Below, piece after piece: positions 15,193 to 23,900 of a DNA stretch of 25,314 nucleotides. This DNA is from Thermohalobaculum sp050331335. GTDB lineage: Bacteria > Pseudomonadota > Alphaproteobacteria > Rhodobacterales > Rhodobacteraceae. Position 1 is the stretch's first letter; each line of letters begins with the position of its first letter. The notes below the pieces were generated by a model. That model saw only the letters and a program-made list of their open reading frames with translations, was not told the origin of the DNA and did no database searches. Position numbers and translations under genes: made by a program. The stretch spans positions 1 to 25,314 of the forward strand of contig JBHJGY010000079.1 in assembly GCA_050331335.1 (NCBI GenBank). Direction: 5' to 3'.

Positions 15193-15232
15193 TTGGCGGG
15201 ATCACGGTCCCGTACCATATTCTTCGTCGAAG
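15193..15232 (+). promoter_or_regulatory. alternative oxidase promoter with palindrome over the start point
   Basis: TTGGCG (15193-15198) and CATATT (15216-15221) are 17 bp apart, each matching consensus at 4 of 6 positions, so transcription would start near 15228. The 11-bp palindrome CTTCGTCGAAG (15222-15232) overlaps this point, as a repressor operator would. A 39-nt leader to the ATG at 15267 would result. Confidence 0.45.
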
Positions 15233-15266
15233 CAGACAAGCATCTTGAAGTAGCACAAGCCCCGCG

Positions 15267-15917
15267 ATGTATGACGCCCAAACGCCCCACACCATTGCAC
15301 ACGACATCCACCACAACCCGCGGGAAATTCACGACCGGATCGCGTTCCGACTTGTGAAATTCATGCGAGTTTTCGCGGATGCTTTCTTCGCCAAACGCTA
15401 TGGTCATCGTGCGGTCGTTCTGGAGACGGTGGCGGCCGTGCCTGGGATGGTCGGCGGTATGCTCCAACATCTGAAGGCGATCCGCCATATCCGCGACGAT
15501 CAGGGCTGGATCCGCGAATTGCTCGACGAAGCGGAGAACGAGCGGATGCATCTCATGACCTTCATCGAGATCGCCAAGCCGACGCTGTTCGAGCGTGGCC
15601 TGATCCTCATCGCGCAGGCGCTGTTCTTCAACGCCTACTTCTTCCTCTATCTCTTCGCACCGCGCACGGCGCACCGGGTCGTCGGCTATCTCGAGGAGGA
15701 GGCTGTGGTGAGCTACACGCAGTATCTCGCCGAGATCGATGCCGGGCGCCAGGAGAATGTCGCAGCCCCGCGGCTTGCCATCGACTACTGGAAATTGCCG
15801 TCGGATGCGCGTCTGCGCGACGTGGTCATCGCGGTGCGGGCAGACGAGGCCGAGCATCGCGACGCCAATCACGGCTTCGCGGACAAGATCGCCGAGGGCA
15901 AAGCACCCGGAAACTGA
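15267..15917 (+). CDS. alternative oxidase (diiron ubiquinol oxidase)
   Basis: AOX oxidises ubiquinol and reduces oxygen to water without pumping protons; it is insensitive to cyanide and, in studied cases, to nitric oxide. It is a monotopic membrane-surface protein. The 216-residue sequence contains all four conserved boxes: LETVA (Glu53), NERMHL (Glu92, His95), LEEEA (Glu143-145) and RADEAEHRDANH (Glu194, His197). The 39-residue spacing from Glu53 to Glu92 and 90 to Glu143 equals that in the trypanosome enzyme. Membrane-facing helices include AVVLETVAAVPGMVGGML and GLILIAQALFFNAYFFLYLFAP. No clear ribosome site precedes ATG 15267, so translation may be weak or the start slightly different. 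A terminator follows at 15939-15972. AOX is uncommon in bacteria. Confidence 0.95.
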   Translation: MYDAQTPHTIAHDIHHNPREIHDRIAFRLVKFMRVFADAFFAKRYGHRAVVLETVAAVPGMVGGMLQHLKAIRHIRDDQGWIRELLDEAENERMHLMTFIEIAKPTLFERGLILIAQALFFNAYFFLYLFAPRTAHRVVGYLEEEAVVSYTQYLAEIDAGRQENVAAPRLAIDYWKLPSDARLRDVVIAVRADEAEHRDANHGFADKIAEGKAPGN

Positions 15918-15938
15918 GGCAGAAGCGTCTAGGCCGGT

Positions 15939-15972
15939 GCAGGGCGGGCTCGCGCCATACGCACCGCCCTGC
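15939..15972. terminator. bidirectional terminator between AOX and aminotransferase genes
   Basis: GCAGGGCGG (15939-15947) and CCGCCCTGC (15964-15972) form a perfect 9-bp stem with a 16-nt loop, followed by a T/C-rich tail on the plus strand. It lies between two convergent genes and can serve both. Confidence 0.7.
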
Positions 15973-16044
15973 GGTCTTCCTGGATGAGCAGAGGCGCATC
16001 TGGGCAGCCAAGCATCTGGGTCCGGCCCGTCGACGTCGCGCGGC

Positions 16045-16914
16045 TCAGGCGTGCCCGGGTCCCGCCGCGTGAGCGAACTCCCAGTAAAGCGTGCGGGCAC
16101 GGCGGGCGACCGGGCCATACTCAAGGTCCCGCTCTTCGTAGCGCGTCACCGGAAGCACCTTGGCCGCATTCCCGGTGGTGAAGATCTCGTCCGCCGCATC
16201 GAGAACATCCGGCGCGAGCGTGACCTCATGGACCGTCACCCCGTCCGCACGCAGCAACTCGATGACGCGGGCGCGGGTGATCCCGGCGAGGAAGCAACCG
16301 GTCGGGATCGGTGTGAGTACCGCGCCGTCCTTCACCACGAATATGTTGGAGCTTGCCGTCTCCGCCACATTGCCGAGCGCATCGAGCACCACCGCGTTGT
16401 CGAAGCCGCGCGCGCGGACCTCGCGGAGCATGCGGGCGTTGTTGGGGTAGAGGCAGCCGGCCTTCACATCCGTGGGCATGCATTCGATGGTCGGCCGGCG
16501 GAAACGGGTGCGCCCAAGCGAGATCCCCGCCTCCGGCGGCATCGGGCGGGCCTCGATGCAAATCGCGGTCTGGGTGGTCTCGGGGTTCGGAACGATCATG
16601 TTGCCCGTCCCGCCCGTCGCCCAAATCATCGGGCGGATATAGAGCGCGACATCCGGCGCGAAGGCGGCAAGGCCTTCGAGCGCGATTTCAGTCAGTTCGC
16701 CATCAGAGAGCTGTGGCTCGAGCCCCATGCGCCGGGCCGATTCGTTGGTCCGGGCACAGTGAAGGTCGAGATCGGGCGCCACCCCTTCGAAAGCCCGGGC
16801 GCCGTCAAACACGAGCGATCCCAGCCAAGTGCCGTGATCCGCCGCGCCGAGAATAGGCAGATTGCCCATATGCCAGCGCCCATCGATCCAGGTCATGATA
16901 GAGGAGGTGTTCAT
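16045..16914 (-). CDS. class IV PLP aminotransferase (branched-chain aminotransferase-like)
   Basis: This is a 289-residue fold-type IV aminotransferase. It begins MNTSSIMTWIDGRWHMGN and has VFDGARAFEG and LYIRPMIW. The PLP lysine is Lys151 in KAGCLYPNNARML, followed by GNVAETASSNIFVV and TTGNAAKVLPV. These point to the branched-chain amino acid or D-amino acid aminotransferase group; the substrate (Leu/Ile/Val with 2-oxoglutarate, or D-Ala) cannot be settled. The organism probably carries a separate main IlvE, so ilvE is not assigned. The start at 16914 has a weak AAGG site; Met7 (16896) is an alternative. The gene is divergent from the cupin gene (129-bp shared upstream region) and convergent with AOX. 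Confidence 0.9.
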   Translation of the reverse strand: MNTSSIMTWIDGRWHMGNLPILGAADHGTWLGSLVFDGARAFEGVAPDLDLHCARTNESARRMGLEPQLSDGELTEIALEGLAAFAPDVALYIRPMIWATGGTGNMIVPNPETTQTAICIEARPMPPEAGISLGRTRFRRPTIECMPTDVKAGCLYPNNARMLREVRARGFDNAVVLDALGNVAETASSNIFVVKDGAVLTPIPTGCFLAGITRARVIELLRADGVTVHEVTLAPDVLDAADEIFTTGNAAKVLPVTRYEERDLEYGPVARRARTLYWEFAHAAGPGHA

Positions 16915-17043
16915 GTTATGCCTTGCGTCAGCCGATCTGGGACCAGCTTGGCCGATGGACCGGCTCGGCTCAAGCTGCGGAGGCGGTCGTAGCGCAGACG
17001 CCTGCCCGCAACGCGGCCCAGCCCACAGCAAAAGGAGAGCGCC

Positions 17044-17448
17044 ATGCAGATCACCCCCGCAGCGGAAGCCGGCACGCGGCCGGCGCCGGCGGAATACTTT
17101 ACCGGCCATGTTTGGCAGGAGCCGATCGCTGAAACCGCGACAGTGCCGCCTCTGATGGCGCTCAAGGTAAGCTTCGCGCCAGGTGCACGCACCCATTGGC
17201 ATACCCATCCGCTTGGGCAGACGCTCCATGTGCTCTCGGGGATCGGCCTCGTGCAGGTTAAGGGCGCGCCGGCCCGGGAGATCCGGGAAGGCGACACGGT
17301 GTGGATCGCACCCGGCGAAGTGCATTGGCACGGGGCGTGTGCGGGTCGGGCAATGACCCATCTTGCCCTGCAGCATGCACAGGACGGGTCGCCCGTGACC
17401 TGGCTCGACCCGGTAAGCGACGCGGACTATGCCGCCGCCGCTGGCTGA
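17044..17448 (+). CDS. single-domain cupin
   Basis: This is a 134-residue beta-barrel protein. The first cupin motif reads GARTHWHTHPLGQTLHVLSG, with candidate metal ligands His51, His53, His55 and Gln59. The second motif reads GDTVWIAPGEVHWHGA, with His94 or His96. The pattern resembles small cupins such as those annotated as carboxymuconolactone decarboxylase-associated or manganese hydroxynitrile lyase-like proteins. The reaction is not predictable. AAGGAG precedes the start. Its last 20 bases overlap the start of the GNAT gene, so both are probably translated together, ahead of accD. Confidence 0.9.
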   Translation: MQITPAAEAGTRPAPAEYFTGHVWQEPIAETATVPPLMALKVSFAPGARTHWHTHPLGQTLHVLSGIGLVQVKGAPAREIREGDTVWIAPGEVHWHGACAGRAMTHLALQHAQDGSPVTWLDPVSDADYAAAAG

Positions 17449-17989
17449 GAGCGCTTGGGTCGGGCCGCTCAGCAAAGACCGCGCCGACGCCTATCGCGAC
17501 GCGATCGATGCGGTGGCACGGGAGCGGCGCTGGCTTGCCATGGTCGAGGCGCCGGAACGGGAGGCGCTCCTCCGAAGGGTCCAGCAGCAGATCGCGGCGG
17601 GGCTGCCGATCGTCATTGCCGTTGCGGAGGGGGCTGTGCTCGGCTGGTGCGACATCCTGCCCCTGGGGCGCGGCGCCCGGGCCCATGTGGGCGGGCTGGG
17701 CATGGGGATCCGCGTGGGCCATCGCGGCGCCGGGCTCGGAGGACGGCTGCTCACGGGCGCCCTTGCACGGGCGGCGGAGATCGGGCTGGCCCGGGTCGAG
17801 CTCAAGGTCCGGGCGACCAACGCCCCGGCGATCCGGCTCTACCGCCGCGCCGGTTTCGTCGAGGAAGGCCGGCTCCGCGACGCCTGGCGGCTGGACGGCG
17901 TGACGGACGATCTCATCGCCATGGGTTTGCGCTTTACGTCCGGAGCATCCGCGCCCGGATTGCACCCGGCCGCCGGCCCGGCTATCTGA
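17429..17989 (+). CDS. GNAT family N-acetyltransferase
   Basis: This 186-residue protein transfers acetyl from acetyl-CoA to an amine substrate. The CoA pyrophosphate loop is VGHRGAGLGGRLL (about residues 96-108). The typical end motif NAPAIRLYRRAGFVEEGRLRDAWRLDG follows. The layout resembles RimI-like and phosphinothricin-type acetyltransferases, with no specific substrate visible. No strong ribosome site is present. The start overlaps the cupin gene by 20 bp, which suggests translational coupling. accD starts 29 bp after the stop, so the three genes may form one unit. The last ~18 residues (GASAPGLHPAAGPAI) are an unconserved tail. Confidence 0.9.
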   Translation: MPPPLAESAWVGPLSKDRADAYRDAIDAVARERRWLAMVEAPEREALLRRVQQQIAAGLPIVIAVAEGAVLGWCDILPLGRGARAHVGGLGMGIRVGHRGAGLGGRLLTGALARAAEIGLARVELKVRATNAPAIRLYRRAGFVEEGRLRDAWRLDGVTDDLIAMGLRFTSGASAPGLHPAAGPAI

Positions 17990-18017
17990 GGCGAAAGCTT
18001 AGCCGAAAGCCCGTCGC

Positions 18018-18962
18018 ATGAACTGGATTACCGACTTCGTCCCGCCCAAGATCAAGAGTTTCTTCCAGCGCCGGGAGATGCCGGAAAACCTCTGGGCGAA
18101 ATGCGATGCGTGCGGCCAGATGATCTTCCACCGGGAACTGTCGGACAATCTGTGTGTCTGCACGGCCTGCGGCCACCATATGGCGATCTCGCCGAGGGAT
18201 CGGTTCCGCGCCTTGTTCGACGGCGGGATCTTCCACGAGGTCAAGGTGCCGGAGCCGATCGCCGATCCGCTAGGCTTCCGCGACGAGAAGCGCTACACGG
18301 ACCGGCTCCGGGAAGCCCGCCGCCGCACCGGCGAGAATGAGGCGATGCTGGTGGCCACCGGCAAGCTCTACGGGCTGGAGATCGTGGCGGCGGCGCAGGA
18401 TTTTTCGTTTATGGCCGGCTCGATGGGTCTTGCGGTCGGCAATGCGATGATTGCGGCGGCAGAGGCGGCGGTCGAACGGGCGCGCCCGCTTGTCACTTTC
18501 ACCGCCGCGGGCGGAGCGCGCATGCAGGAGGGTATCCTCAGCCTGATGCAGATGCCGCGCACCACGGTGGCGGTCGATCAGGTGCGCGAGGCAGGACTGC
18601 CCTATATCGTCGTGTTGACCCATCCGACGACCGGCGGCGTCACAGCTTCTTATGCCATGCTCGGCGATGTGCACTTGGCAGAGCCGGATGCGTTGATCTG
18701 TTTCGCGGGCCCCCGCGTCATCGAACAGACGATCCGCGAGACCTTGCCAGAAGGCTTCCAGCGGTCGGAATATCTTCTCGACCACGGCATGATCGATCGG
18801 GTGGTCCCTCGCGGTCAGCTCAGGGAGGAACTCGGTCGGATCCTGCATCTGCTCACCGGGCGCCCGCCGATGGTTGTCGGCGAGCTCACCGCGACGCCGT
18901 CGGGCCCTGAACAGATGGACGAGACCCCGACACCCTCGACGACGAGCACGCCGACCCGATGA
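18018..18962 (+). CDS. accD: acetyl-CoA carboxylase carboxyltransferase subunit beta
   Basis: AccD with AccA moves the carboxyl group from biotin to acetyl-CoA, making malonyl-CoA for fatty acid synthesis. The 314-residue protein starts MNWITDFVPPKIKSF. It has a zinc ribbon with Cys29, Cys32, Cys48 and Cys51, the same spacing as E. coli Cys27/30/46/49. The crotonase-like core includes FSFMAGSMGLAVGNAM, TAAGGARMQEGILSLMQMPRT, THPTTGGVTASYAMLGDV and FAGPRVIEQTIRETLPEGFQRSEYLLDHGMIDRVV. The threonine/proline-rich end is variable. Its stop overlaps the folC start (ATGA, 18959-18962), giving the classic accD-folC coupling. Confidence 0.98.
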   Translation: MNWITDFVPPKIKSFFQRREMPENLWAKCDACGQMIFHRELSDNLCVCTACGHHMAISPRDRFRALFDGGIFHEVKVPEPIADPLGFRDEKRYTDRLREARRRTGENEAMLVATGKLYGLEIVAAAQDFSFMAGSMGLAVGNAMIAAAEAAVERARPLVTFTAAGGARMQEGILSLMQMPRTTVAVDQVREAGLPYIVVLTHPTTGGVTASYAMLGDVHLAEPDALICFAGPRVIEQTIRETLPEGFQRSEYLLDHGMIDRVVPRGQLREELGRILHLLTGRPPMVVGELTATPSGPEQMDETPTPSTTSTPTR

Positions 18963-20266
18963 GCACGGCCGAGAGCGATGCAATTCTCGCGCGCCTTCTG
19001 ACCCTCCATCCCAAGATCATCGACCTTACCCTGGATCGGGTGGAACGCTTGCTCGCAGATCTCGGGCACCCTGAACGCGACCTCGCCCCGGTTGTCCATG
19101 TTGCGGGGACCAACGGCAAAGGGTCGGTGACCGCCATGCTGCGCGCGGGCCTCGAAGGGGGAGGCGGCCGGGTCCAGGCCTACACCTCGCCGCATCTTGC
19201 GCGGTTTCATGAACGGATCCGGCTGGCCAACGGTCTGATCCCGGAGACCGACCTCGCCGAGCTTCTCGCCGAGTGTGAGCGGGTCAACGGGGGCCGGGCA
19301 ATCACCTTCTTCGAGATCACCACCTGTGCGGCGCTTCTGGCCTTCGCTCGCCAGCCGGCGGATTGGACGCTGCTCGAGGTGGGCCTTGGCGGTCGGCTCG
19401 ACGCAACCAACGTGCTCGACCACCCGAGGCTCACGGTGATCACACCCGTCTCATACGATCACCAGCAGTATCTCGGCGAGACGCTCACGGAGATCGCCAG
19501 CGAGAAGGCCGGGATCCTGAAGCCCGGGGTGCCGTGTGTTGTCGGCCGGCAGGCACCGGAAGCCATGGCTGCGATCGAGGCGAGGGCGGCGCAGATCGGC
19601 GCGCCCCTTCATGTCGCCGGACGCGACTGGCAGCTGCGCCAGGACGGCGAGGACCTCGTCTTCGAGGGCATCGGTGACAGGCGCCATCTGCCGCGCCCGA
19701 GGCTCCCCGGCCTCCACCAGATCGACAACGCCGGCATCGCGCTTATGGCTTTGGACCTGCTCGGGGTGGGCGATGCGGCCGCCGCCATGACGCGCGTCCA
19801 CTGGCCCGCCAGGATGCAAGACCTCTCGGCCACGCGGCTTGCCTCCCGGCTGCCCGACGGCTCCGAGCTTTGGCTCGATGGAGGCCACAACCCGGCGGCC
19901 GGTGCCGCCTTGGCGGCATTGCTGGCGGAGATGGGGCGGCGGACGCCCAGCCCCCTATGGCTCGTGGTCGGCATGATCGACACCAAATCGCCCGCCGAGT
20001 TCCTCGCGCCCTTGGCAAAGCTCGCGGCCGGAATGGTCGCGGTGCCCGTGCCTGACAGCGCCGCGTCGATCGAGCCCCGGCGTCTTGCGGAGATCGGCCG
20101 AACCGCGGGCCACATCGCAGAGGAAGCAGGCGGTGTCGGCGCGGCGCTCGATCTCATCCGCGCCCACGCCCGCGCCGCTCAGGGCCCGCTCCGGGTGTTG
20201 ATCTGTGGCTCGCTCTACCTCGCCGGCGCCGTACTTCGCGAGATCGACCCTGACGGCAGCGGCTGA
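18959..20266 (+). CDS. folC: bifunctional dihydrofolate synthase / folylpolyglutamate synthase
   Basis: FolC adds glutamate to dihydropteroate and then further glutamates to folates, using ATP, in the cytoplasm. The 435-residue Mur-ligase-type protein has the P-loop GTNGKGSVTAML (residues 50-61), YTSPHLARFHERIRL, the GLGGRLDATNV motif, SYDHQQYLGETLTEIASEKAGILKPG with the usual carboxylated-lysine region, HWPARMQ, and LWLDGGHNPAAG. Length is normal. The ATG overlaps the accD stop by 4 bp. Two GC-rich hairpins follow before the convergent trxA. Confidence 0.97.
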   Translation: MSTAESDAILARLLTLHPKIIDLTLDRVERLLADLGHPERDLAPVVHVAGTNGKGSVTAMLRAGLEGGGGRVQAYTSPHLARFHERIRLANGLIPETDLAELLAECERVNGGRAITFFEITTCAALLAFARQPADWTLLEVGLGGRLDATNVLDHPRLTVITPVSYDHQQYLGETLTEIASEKAGILKPGVPCVVGRQAPEAMAAIEARAAQIGAPLHVAGRDWQLRQDGEDLVFEGIGDRRHLPRPRLPGLHQIDNAGIALMALDLLGVGDAAAAMTRVHWPARMQDLSATRLASRLPDGSELWLDGGHNPAAGAALAALLAEMGRRTPSPLWLVVGMIDTKSPAEFLAPLAKLAAGMVAVPVPDSAASIEPRRLAEIGRTAGHIAEEAGGVGAALDLIRAHARAAQGPLRVLICGSLYLAGAVLREIDPDGSG

Positions 20267-20470
20267 TCCTTGATCCCGCCCTGATCCGGGCTTCACGCGG
20301 CTCGGGCGGCGACTTAGCCCCTCGGCTTCGGCCCAATCTCGACCATCAGCGACGCGTACCATATGTCGCCGGCGGCAAACGCCAACCGCTGTTACGCAAT
20401 GGGGCGGGCGGCGATAGGCAGGAACGCTCCGGGCCAAGCGGCACTGGCGGGGCTAAGGGGGGCGCAGATC

Positions 20471-20491
20471 GCCGGCCCCTGTCGGGCCGGC
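20471..20491. terminator. hairpin between folC and trxA
   Basis: GCCGGCCC (20471-20478) and GGGCCGGC (20484-20491) form a perfect 8-bp stem with a 5-nt loop. It lies between the convergent folC and trxA genes and probably terminates one or both. No T-run is present. Confidence 0.5.
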
Positions 20492-20515
20492 CGCCGTCGT
20501 TCACGAGCCCTACCC

Positions 20516-20535
20516 GTCCGCGGTTTTCGGCGGAC
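20516..20535 (-). terminator. second hairpin, close to the trxA stop
   Basis: GTCCGC (20516-20521) and GCGGAC (20530-20535) form a 6-bp stem around a loop with four Ts. It lies 9 bp after the trxA stop on the minus strand. Confidence 0.4.
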
Positions 20536-20543
20536 CGAGCAGC

Positions 20544-20864
20544 TCAGATCGCCTGCTGGATCCAGGTGGCGATGCCGGTCTTGCTGTCAGCGCCCACCTT
20601 GCGATCCACCAGCTCGCCGCCCTTAAAGATCAGCAGCGTCGGGATGCCCCGCACGCCATATTTTGTGGGCGAGGCGGGATTGTCGTCGATATTCACCTTG
20701 GCGATGCGGACCTGGTCCGACATCTCCTCCGAAATCTCTTCGAGTGCGGGGCCGATTTGTTTGCAAGGTCCGCACCACTCCGCCCAGAAATCCACCACCA
20801 CCGGGGTATCGGAGCCCAGAACATCGGTCTCGAAGCTCGCATCGGTGACTGCCAACGTCGCCAT
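20544..20864 (-). CDS. trxA: thioredoxin
   Basis: This 106-residue cytoplasmic thiol-disulfide oxidoreductase has the active site WCGPC (Cys31 and Cys34) in VVVDFWAEWCGPCKQIGPALEEI. It has the cis-proline motif GIPTLLIFKGG (Pro75) and the buried Asp in VDFW. Length and motif spacing equal those of E. coli TrxA. AGGAGA lies 7 bp before the chosen ATG; a nearby ATG in another frame is not used. It sits downstream of addA on the same strand, an order common in alphaproteobacteria, with a 114-bp gap. Confidence 0.97.
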   Translation of the reverse strand: MATLAVTDASFETDVLGSDTPVVVDFWAEWCGPCKQIGPALEEISEEMSDQVRIAKVNIDDNPASPTKYGVRGIPTLLIFKGGELVDRKVGADSKTGIATWIQQAI

Positions 20865-20978
20865 CGCATGGTCTCCTGCACAGGCCCGGACGCAATCTCG
20901 CGGCCGGAAAAGGGGCGCCGGGCGGGCAGTGGCCCCGCTTCGGCAAGGCTTTGAAGCTATGGGCGCGCGTCGGGAGAA

Positions 20979-23900
20979 TCAAGAACCCTCGGCGCTGTCT
21001 GCCACACCGAGGCCCGCCAGAGACGCCGCCAGGGCGCGCGCCAAAAGCGGATCGGGCAAGGGCATCAACCGCGGCTCGGCGGTCCAGATCAGACCGGCGG
21101 TGATCGTCAGATCCGGCCAGACCTGACCGAGCGCCGCCCGGTAGGCGCCGAGCTGCGCGAGATAGGCGGGCGGCACCGTTTCGGGGCGGGAGGGCACTGC
21201 ACGGTCGGTCTTGAAATCCAGGATGAGGGCGGCGCCGGGACTTAGGCAAAGGCGGTCGACCCGCCCGATCATCGGCGGCCCCGACAATTCGGGCAGCGCG
21301 ACCGCTATTGGGACCTCTGTCAGGGCTTCGGCGGCGAACACAACGCGCAGCGCGGGATCTGCCAGAACCCGGGCCACCTCGTTCAGCGCAGCCCGGCGCG
21401 CGTCCTCCGAGAGCTCGGGGTGACTGGCCAAGATCAGCCGCTCGGCTGACGCCCAGGGCAAGGTCGGCGCCGCAGCCCCGAAGCGCTCCAGGAGCAGGTG
21501 AACCGCCCGACCGTAAGCCGGCCCACCGCTGCTGACATCGCGCGCGCGCGGCCCGGGCGGGTGGCGATCACCCGGCCGTTCCGGCCAGACATCGACCGGG
21601 GGAGCAAGGGCCGAGGGCGCCAAGCGGGGCGACCGGGTCTCCGCGGCGGCCCGGCAGAACCAGGTCGGGCGCTGAAGATGCCCGCCGATCCCGCCCCCGT
21701 TAGGAGCCTCGGCTGTCGCCGCTTCCGTCTGGGTCGGCAGACCAACTGCCGGCGTCTCGTGGCGCCGAAGCGCAAGCCCCTCGGGGCCGTCTAGCTGCAC
21801 CGAGTCCAATCTCTCGAACGCCCCGGCCAACTGCCCATACCAGTCGGCTTTTGCATCCGCTGGCTGCCCCGCGCCACTGACAATCAGCCAGTCTTGCGCC
21901 CGCGTGAGCGCCACATAAAGCAAACGCTGGCGCTCGGCCTCCGCCCGTTCAGCTTCAGCGCTGCGCAACCTGGCAACCCGCGCGCCCCCTTCGGACGCCC
22001 CCGGCGGCCAAAGCGCAAGCCCGGTCTGCGGATCTGCGAGGATCGGCGCTCGGCTGCGCGGGCTGGGCCTGCCTACCGTATCCGCGAGCACCACAACCGG
22101 CGCCTCGAGACCCTTCGCCCCATGCACCGTCATCACCCGCACCGCGCCGGCCGCTGCCTCCATCTCGCGCTTGACCTCCAGGCCGCCGGTCTCGATCCAG
22201 TCAACGAAACCCACCAGGGACGGCGTTGCCCGCGCCTCATAGGCCAAGGCCTGCTCCAGCAACTCGTCGATCAGATCCTCCGCTTCGGGTCCGAGCCGCG
22301 CAACCAGCCGGCGCCGGCCGTCATGCTCGATCAGCGCACGCTCGAGAAACTCATACGGTCTCAGGAAGTCCGCAGCCCCGGCCAGATCCTTGAGCATCTC
22401 CACGCCCGCCTGGTGCTCTGAGCCCATCAGAGCGGCCCAAAGGGTGCCCTCGCGCCCATGGGCCAGGGAAAAGAGTGCCTCTTCCGGCAAATCGACGAGG
22501 GGCGAGCGCAAGACTGCGGCGAGCGTGAGATCGTCGCCGGGGAAACTCGCGATCTTGGCAAGCCCCAGCAAGTCGCGCACGGCAAGGCCCTCTGCCAGAC
22601 GCAATCGGTCCGCGCCCGCCACAGATACACCTTCCGATTTGAGTGCTTTGATCAGTTCCCGGGCCAGCGCGTCGCGTTTGCGCACGAGCACGAGAACATC
22701 ACCCGGCGCCACCGGCCGACCCGGAGCGCCGGCGCGGTCCGGCAACCGGGCGCCGCGGATCATGCGGGCGATCTCGATGGCAAGCAGGCGGGCAAGCCGG
22801 GGCTTGGGCTTGAGCCGCGGCGTGCCGCTTGCGGGCTCCCACCAGGGAGGCTCCGCCGCAGCCGCCTCCGACGCCGCAGTCTCCTCTTCGACCAGCGGCC
22901 AAAGATCGACCCGCGCACCGTCGCCGACACGGCTGGCTTCATGGCGGGCCGACCCGCTGGAGCTGAGCGCCGCCCAACGCCCGGCGAACACTTCATCGAC
23001 ATAAGAAAGAATGCCCGGCGCCGAACGAAACGAGGTGATGAGCGCAGGCGTCGCGAGCGGCGTCGCAGAACCGGCGAGCCAGGTCTCCAGCAGCCCGCGC
23101 TTGGCATCGAAAACCGCCGGATCAGCACCCTGAAACGAGTAAATCGACTGCTTCTCGTCGCCGACCACAAACACCGTCCGGCTCCCGGCGGCGCCCTGTC
23201 CGGCCCGCAGTTCCTCGGTAAGGGCTTCGACGATGCGCCACTGCTGCGGCGCGGTGTCCTGCGCCTCGTCGATGAGGAGATGCGAAATGCCCGCATCAAG
23301 CTTGTGCAGGACCCAAGCGCGGCTCTCGGCCTCGGTGAGCAGCGCACCCGCCCGCGCCAACAGATCGGCATAGTCAAGTGCGCCGACCCGGGCCTTGGCC
23401 GCCGCATAGCGCGTCAGCAGCGCCCGGGCGAACCGAGCGAGATCGGCGCTGCGCTCGGCGAGCTTTGCCGCGGCGAGGTCCTCGCGCGCCTCGACGGCCC
23501 AAGCGATCAACGCCTCCGTCGCAGCTTGCGCAGGTGGATGGGCGTTGATGACGGCCTTGGTCGGAAAACTCCGAGTGCTCCGAGGATTTCCGGTTTTGGT
23601 GAGGAAGGCGCCCGACAGCCGCTCGGCCGCAGCAATCGGATCGGTGGCCGCTGTCGCCACGCTCTCACGGATCGCCGTCGCCGCCGCGCACATCGTTGCG
23701 CTGCCCGCCAGCTCCATCGCCGCCGCAAGTGCCGTGGCGCCGCCCCAATCGACGCGTTCGAGAGCCGCAGCGGCAGCAGTCGCCTGCCCATTTGCCGCCA
23801 CGCCAAAGACTTGGGCGAGCCGTTCGGGGCAGACCGCGCGCTCGAAGAGCTCGCCTGCGCCAAGTATCGCACCCACCAGCGTTTCGAGAGCCCCGTCGTC

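Noticed and set aside
15246..15259. TTG-N8-CAA match upstream of the alternative oxidase
   Set aside because: Only the outer three bases of each half are symmetric, and it lies 7 bp before the start codon. A chance match is more likely than an Nnr/FNR site.
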